A DNA stretch of 64,000 nt from an uncultured Bacteroidota bacterium (GCA_903850915.1 CAINMV010000005.1:1-64000), one strand, 5' to 3'. Positions 44,312 through 54,473 are shown, counted from the stretch's first letter. Numbers and translations: made by a program. The notes: generated by a model not told the origin, from the letters alone.

Positions 44312-46588
44312 CTATTTTATGACGATTACCTTTTGAGTTTCCGTAAGCTGAGAGTCCTTAATAATTGCAATATAATAGCTGCCATTACCAAATGGTATCA
44401 GATTAACTTTTGTTGAATTTGTACGAAAAAGTTCCCTTCCGGTTACGTCATATATTATAGCTTGAAAATCACCTGAAGTAATAATTTCAAATAGCCCAGA
44501 ACAAGGATTTGGATAAACGAGGCTCCTTTTTGCTATATTATTACTAATTTTAATTCCAATTGCTGCGGTATCATTTCGGTTATTAAATGTAGGTTGCCTG
44601 AATTGAAATGTACCTACTCCATTTGGAATACGAGCAAATGAAGTATCCGTGCGTTGCATACCAAAAGTAACACTATCAACAATAGTTGAATCGATTTGGG
44701 AAAGTATAATGGCCTCTCCATTATTGCTTAATTTAAAGGTGGAATGAATGCCCACCTGGTTTATTTGATTATCGCACCAAACTATAAAATACCCTTTGGG
44801 TGCTATAACGATGCCATTCGGGAACCGCCATTTGGTAATATTTTTAATATCATCTGATAGGTACCAACCCGTGAAATCGACAGGATTGGACGTGTTATTG
44901 AAAATCTCAATCCAATCGTCATAATCCCCAGCCGAATCTTTAACTGCAGCCAAATTCGAAGCCATAAACTCATTAATCCGAACATCACCAAGGTTTACTT
45001 TTGTAGAAGCCGAGGATACGGTATAAAATTCATGCTCGGCACGCTGTGGCGAAAGCATAGCCCCATTTGCATTTTCAGCGTAATAGTAATATTGGCATAA
45101 TACGGAGCTCATGGTTATAGATGCTCCAAACAGCATATCATTAGCCGCACCATCATTATGAGCGCCATCATCAAACAGCTGAATTTTAGTGAATTTCTGC
45201 GTTTCTGAAAATCTAAAATATAGATAAGCAAGATTAGAGTTTTGAATAGTCGCCTTAAAAGAGACAATGCTTCCCAAGGCTGGATTGGAAACACTTGTGC
45301 TCGTGTTTAAAATTAAAGGCTGCGAAATTGAGAGCTCATTTGCCAATAAAAAGGATTTTCGAGTGTCCATTAAGTTTCTTAATCCAGGGATAGTGCGTGA
45401 TCCAAAAACGACATTCCCGTTCATCCCATTTTGAAATTGACTATAGCTAAAGAACTTACAAGTATCCGCTTTAACTGCTGAATCAACAAGAGATTGCAAT
45501 TGCGTTGCTATTGTATCATAATTAGAATTCACGAAATTTTCATCTAGAATAGTTTTAAGGTGTGCCAGATATCGTTTTTTATAGCTAATGTCACTTAATA
45601 AAGAATTCATCAAGGGCCAATCTGCATCATTACTATGTAAAAGTGCTGTTAAATTTTGCATTTGAGCAACAGTAAGAGTACCTAATCCACCACCTTGACT
45701 TCCAGCATACGGGAAAGCACCGAAACTCATATTTAAGTCCCAAGCAATGGGATTGTAGTGTTTGGTGTTGTCCTTAAAAACATAATAATTTTGAGAAAAA
45801 GCACCGGAATAACTATCTAAATTTATTAAGGCGTTATTAAAGGCAAACATCCATAAAAACCGATCAACATCTATATTGGCAGTAATCCTGGATTGATAAT
45901 TCGTGACTGTGTCACAAAGTGCAATAAAATCGACCCATCCAATTTTTGATTCCATCTCATAACGTGGAAAATAATCAAGGCTATCCTTGGATATATATTT
46001 CAAGCTGCTTTTTGAGTAGGGGCTAGCTACCAACTGACTGCATTTAAACATAGGATTACTGGCGTCACTATAAAAATGCGAACTACAAAAGGTTTTTGAA
46101 ATTACCTCATCGTTACTGTAAAGCCCATAATAACGACCATTAATAAATACCATGGCAAAGTTTGCATGTGAGGAGTGCATGTATTTGTTTGAAATGGAAT
46201 AGGCTAACACCTCACGAATCATACTTGGATCGCTATAAATATTGGCAAGCTTAATATCCGTGATACCTTTATAATCGTTGTTTTTAAACTTATCTAATTT
46301 TAGGTGTAGTGGATTCTTTTTATAGGTGCTATCATAAGAGCTACTTCCTTTATATTTTACACCCACGCTATCTAGAATCACACCATTAACCATTACGCTT
46401 TGCGCCAAAATGTAAGCATCATTACCGTATTTATTGGTATCTAAAATGTAATCCCAATTGCTTTGTGCAAATTGAATTTCAATTTTCTGAATTTTAGAAA
46501 TACTATAGAAATCGCCTTGAGCTTGGATTTTAGAACCTAAACCAAGAACAAACATCACCGAAGTTATAATAAAACCCTTTGCGTTCAT
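44312..46588 (-). CDS. CotH-like protein kinase with lamin-tail and T9SS type A domains
   Basis: A 758-residue secreted protein. After a signal peptide ending near KIQAQG comes a CotH-type kinase domain with LHLKLDKFKNN, DIKLANIYSDPSMIREVLAY, FINGRYYGLY and the catalytic-site motif AWDLNMSFG. A lamin-tail domain follows (VRINEFMASN, DDWIEIFNN, GWYLSDD), and the C terminus is a type A T9SS sorting domain starting YPNPCSGLF. CotH enzymes phosphorylate proteins in Bacillus spore coats and elsewhere use ATP; here the surface location would need an ATP source, so kinase activity is uncertain. Nine bases separate it from the arylsulfotransferase gene. Confidence 0.88.
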   Translation of the reverse strand: MNAKGFIITSVMFVLGLGSKIQAQGDFYSISKIQKIEIQFAQSNWDYILDTNKYGNDAYILAQSVMVNGVILDSVGVKYKGSSSYDSTYKKNPLHLKLDKFKNNDYKGITDIKLANIYSDPSMIREVLAYSISNKYMHSSHANFAMVFINGRYYGLYSNDEVISKTFCSSHFYSDASNPMFKCSQLVASPYSKSSLKYISKDSLDYFPRYEMESKIGWVDFIALCDTVTNYQSRITANIDVDRFLWMFAFNNALINLDSYSGAFSQNYYVFKDNTKHYNPIAWDLNMSFGAFPYAGSQGGGLGTLTVAQMQNLTALLHSNDADWPLMNSLLSDISYKKRYLAHLKTILDENFVNSNYDTIATQLQSLVDSAVKADTCKFFSYSQFQNGMNGNVVFGSRTIPGLRNLMDTRKSFLLANELSISQPLILNTSTSVSNPALGSIVSFKATIQNSNLAYLYFRFSETQKFTKIQLFDDGAHNDGAANDMLFGASITMSSVLCQYYYYAENANGAMLSPQRAEHEFYTVSSASTKVNLGDVRINEFMASNLAAVKDSAGDYDDWIEIFNNTSNPVDFTGWYLSDDIKNITKWRFPNGIVIAPKGYFIVWCDNQINQVGIHSTFKLSNNGEAIILSQIDSTIVDSVTFGMQRTDTSFARIPNGVGTFQFRQPTFNNRNDTAAIGIKISNNIAKRSLVYPNPCSGLFEIITSGDFQAIIYDVTGRELFRTNSTKVNLIPFGNGSYYIAIIKDSQLTETQKVIVIK

Positions 46589-46597
46589 GGATACCCT

Positions 46598-48961
46598 TTA
46601 TTTCACTAAATTAAATTTTCGAACGGCTACAATCTGACTTTGTTTGTAAATCTTTATTATGTAAATGCCATTTTCAAAGTCACTTAAATCTACTTCATGG
46701 GCGCTCGATAGTAAAACCAATTTACCTGAATAATCAACTACCTCAAAGAAAAAGTCATCATTAGTTTCAATAGTGAACTTGCCGGTAGACGGATTTGGAT
46801 AGATATTAATGTTCTGGATAAAAGAGAAATCTTGAACTCCAACAAATACAGTTGAATTCGAAGCCAAAGATTCACATCCGTTTGCATCCTTAATTTTCAC
46901 GGTATAATTACCTGGTGAAGTGGCCTGATAAATCTGTGAAATTGCACCCGGAATTGCAATTCCATTTTGATACCATTGATACGTTAATGCCAACGAGGAA
47001 GTAAAAAAATTACCGTTAGCAACAATAGTAGGCGTAAAGGGTATAGGATTAACGACCACATTACAGCTTGAGTTTGCAGCGCTATTGCCATCGTTAACCA
47101 CAACAAGAAATTGCGTATTTACCATAGGAGTAACTACTGGATTTTTCAAGGTAGATGTGAAACCAGTAGGAACAGAGCTCCAACTATACGTATAATTTCC
47201 AGAACCACCAGAACCACTTGCATTTAAATTCGTTGAAGAGCCAAGGCAAAGTCCACCAGGATTGGCTGTTGCCACTACCGACAATAAACCACCAACAACA
47301 TTTACCGTTACTTCATCACTGTCTATACATCCACCTTCGGAGGTAACGACAACTTTATAGGTTGTTGTTATCGCAGGTGATATTTGAATATTTTGAGTGG
47401 TGGCACCGTTACTCCAGCGATAACTTAGTGTGTTCGTGGAGTTTGCCTTTAGAGTCAATGGCTGTGAGGGGGAAATGGTAGTGTCGTTTCCTAAATTTAC
47501 AGTGGGTTTGGGCCTAATATTAACTACTACATAATTAGTTGCAGTACATGTTCCATTGGATACCTCACAAATATAGGTTGTTGATGCCGTTGGGGTTACA
47601 GAAGGGTTTTGGGCCGTTGACGTAAAACCAGATGGATACGAAGTCCATTTATATGTCATGGTTCCACTACCCACCCCATTGCAATTCAATACAATAGATG
47701 ATGCAGGCACACCGCATAAATTATAATAATATGGAGAACAAGTGGCCAACAAGCCACCATTTAGTTCGCATGCAGAATATCGTTTTGCTTTTGCCGATTT
47801 ACCACCTGCACTCCAAGTACCTAAAGCACTCCCATTCGAGTCAACCTCATAAATATTCCCAGCTAAAGCTACCGTATACATTAAATTTCCATTTGCGAAA
47901 GTTTGCGACCCCCCTTCATTACTTGTGTAACCATTGCAAGCGTAACGTTTGGTATATGTTGAAGGGCCATACTGAGTTCCTGTTTTGATATAATTAAAGC
48001 CACTGGATTGCAAAGGCGGATTTACATAATCAACAGACGACTGGGTAGTAGAAATACCATTATTGCCAAAATAGGCTAAGTACCCTTTATACGGACCCAC
48101 ATCAATCCAATGGGCATCATGACAAACATTAATTGTTGCTGCGCCTGTGGCTCCATAGGCTGCTGGATTCCCGAATCTGTATAGTATATCCCCTCCCTTA
48201 CCTGAGCGTCCACCTGATGATGAGGCGGCCTCTGCCATGGTAGTGCTATGATCAATAATATAAATTTCATTCAAATAATGTGATGAGAAACAGACCTGAT
48301 CCAACTCCGGATTGTAATCTACTCCATTCATGTGCATCCAATCTTTGGTTTGTTTGTAATTAATATTTAGTTTTTCGGGCACTAACGTAGATTTATAGTT
48401 GGGCTTTGCTGTAGAGACATTTTGCTGTAAGTGATCCCAAGCCTTCCACTCCCAAACAACATCACCAGTAGTTGGTCCAGTTTGATTGACTTGCACAATT
48501 TTATCAGGCCACATTTCGATGGCAGCACTCCCACCCATTGCTGTTACCTCCGTTGCAGTTCTTCTCTCGTAAGAAATTAATAATACATCACCATTGGGCA
48601 TAGGACAAATATCATGATGAGAGCAATAGTTGATTGTACTATACGTATAATCCCAAACTAGAGCTCCTGTCCAGTCTGTTTTGGATATTTTACCACAAAT
48701 TGGTCCACCTGTAAAGCTCACTCCAGTCGCTATTGTGGCTCTAAGTAAAAAACCTCCTGGAAGTATATAAGCAGAATAACCTGAAGAAGATGCAAATCCT
48801 GACCAGGACTTATAGGTGTTACCTGAGGTGTCGACGAGCTTAGCACTTTTATTTCCAGTACCTGAGGTGGTATAAATTAAAGTATTACCTGGAGATTTTT
48901 GAGCAACAATAATATCACCAAACCCAAGAAAAATAAGAAATGAAAGAATGCGAAAAAGCAT
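46598..48961 (-). CDS. Arylsulfotransferase-family T9SS type A secreted protein
   Basis: A 787-residue protein with a signal peptide ending IIVAQ. The first 400 residues form a beta-propeller of the aryl-sulfate sulfotransferase family, with HHDICPMPNGDVLLIS, WMHMNGVDYNPELDQVCFSS and NVCHDAHWIDVG as His-rich loops that could hold the catalytic histidine. Next come Ig/PKD-like segments (for example around SYRWSNGATTQNI) and then a type A T9SS sorting domain starting IYPNPSTGKF. The family moves sulfate between phenols. It lies between the CotH and beta-sandwich genes as part of one probable operon. Confidence 0.85.
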   Translation of the reverse strand: MLFRILSFLIFLGFGDIIVAQKSPGNTLIYTTSGTGNKSAKLVDTSGNTYKSWSGFASSSGYSAYILPGGFLLRATIATGVSFTGGPICGKISKTDWTGALVWDYTYSTINYCSHHDICPMPNGDVLLISYERRTATEVTAMGGSAAIEMWPDKIVQVNQTGPTTGDVVWEWKAWDHLQQNVSTAKPNYKSTLVPEKLNINYKQTKDWMHMNGVDYNPELDQVCFSSHYLNEIYIIDHSTTMAEAASSSGGRSGKGGDILYRFGNPAAYGATGAATINVCHDAHWIDVGPYKGYLAYFGNNGISTTQSSVDYVNPPLQSSGFNYIKTGTQYGPSTYTKRYACNGYTSNEGGSQTFANGNLMYTVALAGNIYEVDSNGSALGTWSAGGKSAKAKRYSACELNGGLLATCSPYYYNLCGVPASSIVLNCNGVGSGTMTYKWTSYPSGFTSTAQNPSVTPTASTTYICEVSNGTCTATNYVVVNIRPKPTVNLGNDTTISPSQPLTLKANSTNTLSYRWSNGATTQNIQISPAITTTYKVVVTSEGGCIDSDEVTVNVVGGLLSVVATANPGGLCLGSSTNLNASGSGGSGNYTYSWSSVPTGFTSTLKNPVVTPMVNTQFLVVVNDGNSAANSSCNVVVNPIPFTPTIVANGNFFTSSLALTYQWYQNGIAIPGAISQIYQATSPGNYTVKIKDANGCESLASNSTVFVGVQDFSFIQNINIYPNPSTGKFTIETNDDFFFEVVDYSGKLVLLSSAHEVDLSDFENGIYIIKIYKQSQIVAVRKFNLVK

Positions 48962-48991
48962 AAAAGTAAAATTGAAATTTGCGATAGATTA

Positions 48992-49975
48992 CTACTGGAT
49001 AATAATTAGTTTAATTTTTTCGGTACGAGAAGTAGTTATGTAATATATCCCTATAGACATATTTTCACTGTTAATGATCAAATGATGTTTTATCTGCGCA
49101 TACTTCCGAACAACTCGTCCTTGAGAATCGATAATTACTAGATCACGAATGTTATTGTCTCCAAAAAACACCTGGCATTCTTGCTTAAATGGATTGGGGA
49201 ATACCTTGATATTATTTGACAACTCGTATTTCGAAATTCCACTTGGACAAGCGACACACGAACCCAAGCAGACTAAGGGCATTACAGTATCCTTACTAAA
49301 GATGGCTTCTCGATTGGATTGAACATTACATGCAGCAGGAACCGTTTCATATTGAGCCGTATTATTACCGTTGATATAGCGAAACTGTGTCGATGTGGTT
49401 AAGGTATCTAAATACGTTATATATTCAAATATCTTACCATCAAAGCTGTACATGTAATTTTCTACTGTATTAAAATTATTAAACGTACCCGCCACATGAA
49501 CCCCAGCCGAATTTAATATAATTCCTGATATCCCAACACGAAATCGAAGTAATTTCTTTGATAAAGGAGCATTAGTAGAAAAAATCAGGCATGGTAATTT
49601 TAAAGTATCATTTTGCAACGAGTCGAGATAAAACCAGCGATTGTCATTAAATAAATATCCAACTCGCGATTCATCAGGCACATATTCCGACTCATAAAAC
49701 TGATCTCCATTGACATATTTATACTCGTATTTCTTCTTTGCTGGAATATTTACAACCACGCTATATATTCCTAATGCGCCAATTTGAGTTAAAACTGTAC
49801 TTGCTGGATTCCAATTTCCACCAGTAAATCCAGCCGCAATTTGGAAATCACCAGTGACGTGAATTCCGTTGACACTCGCTACCTCATTATTCATATTTAC
49901 TGAGAACTCCACATAGCGTGAATTCGCATTAAAAATGGAAAAGAGACTCAAAAGTAAAAAGTAAATACGCTTCAT
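48992..49975 (-). CDS. T9SS type A secreted protein with two beta-sandwich repeats
   Basis: A 327-residue protein with a signal peptide (FSIFNANS). Two related segments follow: GIHVTGDFQIAAGFTGGNW to YKYVNGDQFYESE and GVHVAGTFNNFNTVENY to FRYINGNNTAQYE, which look like glycogen-binding or CBM48-type Ig folds (GxxxxGxFNxW pattern). A Cys pair occurs in CLGSCVACPSG, and the C terminus is a type A T9SS sorting domain (VFPNPFKQE to KIKLIIIQ). It is the first gene of the group with the arylsulfotransferase and CotH-like genes. The binding target is unknown. Confidence 0.78.
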   Translation of the reverse strand: MKRIYFLLLSLFSIFNANSRYVEFSVNMNNEVASVNGIHVTGDFQIAAGFTGGNWNPASTVLTQIGALGIYSVVVNIPAKKKYEYKYVNGDQFYESEYVPDESRVGYLFNDNRWFYLDSLQNDTLKLPCLIFSTNAPLSKKLLRFRVGISGIILNSAGVHVAGTFNNFNTVENYMYSFDGKIFEYITYLDTLTTSTQFRYINGNNTAQYETVPAACNVQSNREAIFSKDTVMPLVCLGSCVACPSGISKYELSNNIKVFPNPFKQECQVFFGDNNIRDLVIIDSQGRVVRKYAQIKHHLIINSENMSIGIYYITTSRTEKIKLIIIQ

Positions 49976-50052
49976 AATTCTACGATTTTATTACAATTTT
50001 AGGAAAAAAGGACTAGCATTGAGTCTAAATAGAAACTTTGAAGCATCAAACA

Positions 50053-50070
50053 ACAAAGTTTATACTTTGT
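50053..50070. repeat. Short hairpin upstream of the beta-sandwich gene
   Basis: ACAAAGT and ACTTTGT pair around the loop TTAT. It lies in the 214-base gap between 49976 and 50189, which holds nothing else that I recognise. No T run follows, so terminator function is doubtful. Confidence 0.3.
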
Positions 50071-50189
50071 AACTTATTAATAAAACAAAAAAATCACTAA
50101 AAAAACAATTCTATCTTATGTTAGACGGTCAAAATGATTGATTCCTTCTTTAATAAATAGAATAACCTAAAAATAGAAAGGAATTAAAT

Positions 50190-51722
50190 TTAGTATTCTT
50201 TTACATCATATAAATCTAGCCTTCTATCTTTCCAATTAAGCACAGTACCAGTATTTCTGGTTCGTTCTAAAGTAGCTAAATCTAGGTCGGCGATAACCAC
50301 AGTCTCTAAATTCGGACTACATTCACCAGCGATTGCTTCGGGAGGAAATGAAAAATCACTAGGTGTGTAAATTCCACTCTGGGCATAATTAATATCCATA
50401 TTATCAACGGAGGGAATATTACCAATGGTTCCAGCAGTGGCGACAAAAATTTGATTTTCGGTAGCGCGAGCCTGAGCGCAAATTTTCACCCGCAGATAAC
50501 CATGGCGTTCATCCGTACTAAACGGGACAAAAAGTATTTTAGCACCTTTTGCGGTAGCAATTCTTGCCATCTCTGGAAACTCAACATCGTAGCAAACATT
50601 GATAGCCACCTTGCCACAATCAGTATTAAAGACATTTATGGAGTTTCCAGCTTTTACACCCCACCATTTTAACTCATTGGTAGTAATGTGGATTTTATAT
50701 TGTTTTTCAAAGGTTCCATCTCGTTTAAAAAGATAGGCAACATTAAATAAATTGTCGTTTTCGAGTTGTAAATGTGTACCTGCAACGATATTGATATTGT
50801 ATTCCAGAGATAATTTCGAGAAGAGATTGATATACTCTTCGGTATACTTATCGAGAGAGCGAACACTACTTTCGGGACTTACATCTTTACGTTTTTCGAA
50901 AGATAATAGCTGAGTGGTAAACAACTCTGGAAATAGAACAAAATCGGACTTGTAATTACTCGCAACATCAGTAAAATACTCGCATTGCTGGGCGAATTCT
51001 TGAAACTTGGTAATCTTTCGCAATTCATATTGCACGCAACAGATACGAACCTTCTTCATCATTACACTTCTTTCGCGTGTTTCAGGAAGGTAATCAAGGT
51101 TATTCCATTCCAACAACAAAGCATAACCTTCACTTTCTTTATCATCGGGCAAATAATCTTTTATCACCCTTCGGATAGAAAAATTTTGAGAAAGCTGAAA
51201 TGTAAGTACAGAGTCGTTTATCTTCTTATCTAAAACCCTTTTAATATATGCCCGAACACCAAAGCTATGCGAATATTTATGAAAATTTGGCAATCTTCCA
51301 CCAATGATAATTCGACTGCAATTTTTTTGAATGCAAAGTTCACGACGCATCTCATAGAGACGACGACCAATTTTCAAACCATGAAATTCAGGATGAACCA
51401 TTACTTCAATGCCATAAAGGGTGTCGCCATCTGGATCGTGATTTGTTATAAAGCCATTGTCACATATTTCACTCCACGTATGATCTTCGTCGTATTCATC
51501 AAAGTTTATCATTAAAGAAGTGGCGGAGCCTACGATTTTTTTTTCGTAGACAATAATTTGCATCCCGTCTGGAAAAATCTGAGATTGGCTTTTAAGCATC
51601 TTCATGGTCCAAGGAGATGTTCCAGGAAAACAAATTTGACTTAATTCAATTATCTCTTCAAAGTCGTCGCTAATGGCGGTACGTTGAATAAGTTTGGGAC
51701 GCTTCGGGGATTTAGGCTTCAT
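50190..51722 (-). CDS. GNAT N-acetyltransferase fused to a nitrilase-family amidase
   Basis: A 510-residue cytoplasmic fusion. Residues 12-220 form a GNAT domain (VHPEFHGLKIGRRLYEMR is the acetyl-CoA loop). Residues 225-510 are a carbon-nitrogen hydrolase with the catalytic triad Glu266 (FPELF), Lys343 (QYKIH) and Cys377 (NVCYDVEFPEMAR). This fusion is known in several phyla; the substrate is not established. I chose the ATG at 51722 because it lies just after the lepB stop codon at 51727; the frame further upstream overlaps lepB. lepB and this gene probably form one unit. Confidence 0.88.
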   Translation of the reverse strand: MKPKSPKRPKLIQRTAISDDFEEIIELSQICFPGTSPWTMKMLKSQSQIFPDGMQIIVYEKKIVGSATSLMINFDEYDEDHTWSEICDNGFITNHDPDGDTLYGIEVMVHPEFHGLKIGRRLYEMRRELCIQKNCSRIIIGGRLPNFHKYSHSFGVRAYIKRVLDKKINDSVLTFQLSQNFSIRRVIKDYLPDDKESEGYALLLEWNNLDYLPETRERSVMMKKVRICCVQYELRKITKFQEFAQQCEYFTDVASNYKSDFVLFPELFTTQLLSFEKRKDVSPESSVRSLDKYTEEYINLFSKLSLEYNINIVAGTHLQLENDNLFNVAYLFKRDGTFEKQYKIHITTNELKWWGVKAGNSINVFNTDCGKVAINVCYDVEFPEMARIATAKGAKILFVPFSTDERHGYLRVKICAQARATENQIFVATAGTIGNIPSVDNMDINYAQSGIYTPSDFSFPPEAIAGECSPNLETVVIADLDLATLERTRNTGTVLNWKDRRLDLYDVKEY

Positions 51723-51726
51723 GAAA

Positions 51727-53109
51727 TTAATCCATATTATGAATGATATTGAACAGTCGGTTCCATCGAATTTTTCCAAAAAAACTCGGATTGTCTTTGT
51801 CGTAACTATACCAAATTAGCAAAGCTTTTCCTACAACATTTTCTTCTGGAACCATACCCCACATACGTCCATCACTTGAGTTATGACGATTATCTCCAAC
51901 CATCAAATAGTAGTTTTGCGTGAAGGTATAACTTGTTATTTCTATATCATCAAGATAGTATTTACCATCGTTCTCAAAGAACGTTTTATGGTGTTCGTAA
52001 TCACGAATTACCTTTTCGTATATTGAGAAATTCTCTTCGTTAATGGGTATTGTTGCACCTGCTTTGGGGATGTATAAAGGCCCAAAATAATCTTTATTCC
52101 AATTAATTTTATGACTTCTGGGATAAATCCTTCGCATTGCGCTATTCACAGAATCTGGTTGCTCGTAAACATTAAATTTCATAGATGCAACCTCTGTAAT
52201 GTCATAAATCTCCTTGTAACGATCCGGGTCTATAATAACGGTCCATTTGTATGGGAAGCTATCTTGGTTTGGACGTAAATCATCAATTGCTATATTATGT
52301 TTTAAAAGCGACTTTAAGCTAAACGGGAAAAGAATTGGATCGGGACTATACATCGTTTGCACTGGTCTTCCATAGGCGTTGATAGCATTTTGAGTCAAAG
52401 TAATATCAACAGAAAATTGCCAATGTTTGAATGCCTTTTGCGTTTCACCGTTTACAAATATTTTACTATCTCGCAGCTCTAAAGTATCACCCGGCATACC
52501 TACACAGCGCTTTACATAATTAACTTTTTTGTCAATCGGATTATGTTCATCAAAAGTGAAGTCATCGTATCGCCTATCTCCTTCAACTGGAAAATTAAAT
52601 ACCACGATATCATTTCGTTTAATATTTTCGAGCGCTGGAAGCCTTCTGTAACCGATGGATGGCCATTCGCTGTATGAAGGAATATCAGTTCCTGGAATTT
52701 TATTATGTATAAATGGTATTGCCAAAGGCGACATTGGTAATCTAGCTCCGTAATTGCATTTACCGACAAATAGAAAGTCGTTTACCAACAATGTTTTCTC
52801 CATGGAGCCTGTTGGAATCGTATAGGCTTCAAAGAAAAAAGTACGTATTAAAGTTGCAGCAATTACTGCGAATAGAATTGCGTCGGTCCATTCTCTTAAT
52901 ATAGACTTTTTTAATCCTGATTTATCCTTGGTGATAAAATATAGGCAAATCATTATTTGCCACATCACGAAAAAAAGCACACTCCCTGCAAAGAAGTAGC
53001 CCGCCAATAAGAAAGTTATTAGAAGTAACACATTAAAAATTGTAGTACCCCAAAACCAACGTTTTTCTGATTGATCAAGTATTTTATAAAACTTCCAATT
53101 CCAAGCCAT
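51727..53109 (-). CDS. lepB: Signal peptidase I, long Bacteroidota type
   Basis: A 460-residue integral membrane protease that removes Sec signal peptides. N-terminal membrane segments lie at about 20-60 and 77-93; the catalytic Ser102 is in PTGSMEKTLLVNDFLF and the general base Lys200 in NYVKRCVGMPGD. The last box is MVGDNRHNSSDGRMWGMVP. It has large insertions between the S and K boxes and between the K box and the last box, giving a length well above the enteric 324. That long form is usual in Bacteroidota. It lies downstream of dapB with a 66-base gap. Confidence 0.95.
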   Translation of the reverse strand: MAWNWKFYKILDQSEKRWFWGTTIFNVLLLITFLLAGYFFAGSVLFFVMWQIMICLYFITKDKSGLKKSILREWTDAILFAVIAATLIRTFFFEAYTIPTGSMEKTLLVNDFLFVGKCNYGARLPMSPLAIPFIHNKIPGTDIPSYSEWPSIGYRRLPALENIKRNDIVVFNFPVEGDRRYDDFTFDEHNPIDKKVNYVKRCVGMPGDTLELRDSKIFVNGETQKAFKHWQFSVDITLTQNAINAYGRPVQTMYSPDPILFPFSLKSLLKHNIAIDDLRPNQDSFPYKWTVIIDPDRYKEIYDITEVASMKFNVYEQPDSVNSAMRRIYPRSHKINWNKDYFGPLYIPKAGATIPINEENFSIYEKVIRDYEHHKTFFENDGKYYLDDIEITSYTFTQNYYLMVGDNRHNSSDGRMWGMVPEENVVGKALLIWYSYDKDNPSFFGKIRWNRLFNIIHNMD

Positions 53110-53175
53110 TTTATTACAATCTATTATTAAAGTTTAAAGTTAATTTATTTATTATTTTTATGGGTGTTAGCAAAT

Positions 53176-53895
53176 TTAGAAACTACCAATAACATCGCGC
53201 ATCGAATATACTCCTTTTTTATTTTGTAAAAACTCGGCTGCCAATACTGCGCCTAATGCAAAACCAGAACGATTGAATGCCTCATGTTTAAGTTCAATTT
53301 TATCTACTTTACTTTCATAGGTTACAATGTGTGTTCCATTTACATCGCCTTCCCGAATTGCCTTTACCTGTAGCGAAGTAACATCTTTATTTTCAAACTC
53401 ATTTACCAGTTTCCAATGTTTTTGCGTCTGCAATTGTTCAAGGATCACCTCTGCTGTGGTGATAGCCGTTCCGCTAGGCGCATCTTTTTTAGCGGTATGG
53501 TGAATTTCGGTAAGACTCACCCTATAATCAGGCTGAATTTTCATTAATTGTGCCAACATTTTATTGGCTTCCCAAAAAATATGAACGCCAACACTAAAGT
53601 TAGTAGCATATAATAACGCACCATTCTTTGAATTAGTTTCTGCTTTAATCATTTCAAAATCATCGTACCAGCCTGTAGATCCAACCACTATAGGTAAGCC
53701 CGCATCTAAACATTTTGTAATGTTCTTCGATGCTGAGACAGGGCCTGTGGATTCAATAGCAATTTCACATCCTGACAATTGATACGATTCAGCGTTAGCT
53801 TTTGTTACTTTCAACGTAATTTCATGACCTCTAGTTATTGCAATTTGCTCAATAACCTTCCCCAACTTTCCGTAACCAATTAGCGCTATTTTCAT
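53176..53895 (-). CDS. dapB: 4-hydroxy-tetrahydrodipicolinate reductase
   Basis: A 239-residue enzyme of lysine and diaminopimelate synthesis. The N-terminal Rossmann motif is MKIALIGYGKLGKVIEQIA; the catalytic/substrate loop EIHHTAKKDAPSGTA is intact, and RSGFALGAVLAAEFLQ lies near the end. This is the shorter form common in Bacteroidota. It follows the DUF5683 gene by two bases and precedes lepB, within the parA-parB-DUF5683-dapB-lepB order. Confidence 0.95.
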   Translation of the reverse strand: MKIALIGYGKLGKVIEQIAITRGHEITLKVTKANAESYQLSGCEIAIESTGPVSASKNITKCLDAGLPIVVGSTGWYDDFEMIKAETNSKNGALLYATNFSVGVHIFWEANKMLAQLMKIQPDYRVSLTEIHHTAKKDAPSGTAITTAEVILEQLQTQKHWKLVNEFENKDVTSLQVKAIREGDVNGTHIVTYESKVDKIELKHEAFNRSGFALGAVLAAEFLQNKKGVYSMRDVIGSF

Positions 53896-53897
53896 AA

Positions 53898-54473
53898 TTA
53901 AAATTTATAAATCAAACTTGCCGAAGGAATGAATGCCCTAGTATAAATGTTATAATCGGGCTTAAAATGCAATGACAAGTCATCTACATTGAAATGATAA
54001 AGATGGGCGTAAACATTGGCATCAATAATGTTTGCAGCATAAATAAGCACAAAGCCTATCGCACATTGATCTCTGTATTTGCGATATGATGAAAAGGCAT
54101 TATGCAAAGCGTCGGCAGAAGCTAATGACAACTCTGGACGGACATTGGTATTTGGATCGTTATCTGTAAGATACTTCCATTGCTGCAAGTAGTCTTTATA
54201 AACCTTATTGTTATCTTTAATAAAATAGCTTACGGCTCCAAGCCCTCCATAAACAAAAACTAGTTTCCAGGCTTGTTGGTTATAAATTTGCCCTGCTCCT
54301 GGAATGATGGATGAAAAAATGGCAGCCTTTTTAGGAGAGTGAACTTTACAAGAGCTATCGTTATTAAAACCAGAAGGCAATATAGCAGAACTAGTGGTAG
54401 CCGCCATTAATTTTGGAGCAGCAACCATACCTATATGAAATACAATAAAAGCAAACGTGAATATCCTCACCAT
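53898..54473 (-). CDS. DUF5683 protein
   Basis: A 191-residue envelope protein with a hydrophobic N-terminal signal and a short hydrophobic domain. The family core PKKAAIFSSIIPGAGQIYNQQAWK is followed by YGGLGAVSYFIKDN and a conserved tail with DANVYAHLYHFNVDD. DUF5683 proteins are known from Bacteroidota but have no established function. It is located between parB and dapB. Two overlapping TAnnTTTG sequences are found just upstream. Confidence 0.88.
   Translation of the reverse strand: MVRIFTFAFIVFHIGMVAAPKLMAATTSSAILPSGFNNDSSCKVHSPKKAAIFSSIIPGAGQIYNQQAWKLVFVYGGLGAVSYFIKDNNKVYKDYLQQWKYLTDNDPNTNVRPELSLASADALHNAFSSYRKYRDQCAIGFVLIYAANIIDANVYAHLYHFNVDDLSLHFKPDYNIYTRAFIPSASLIYKF

Noticed and set aside
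50053-50070. A terminator
   Set aside because: Seven base pairs with no GC-rich stem and no following T run; kept only as a hairpin.
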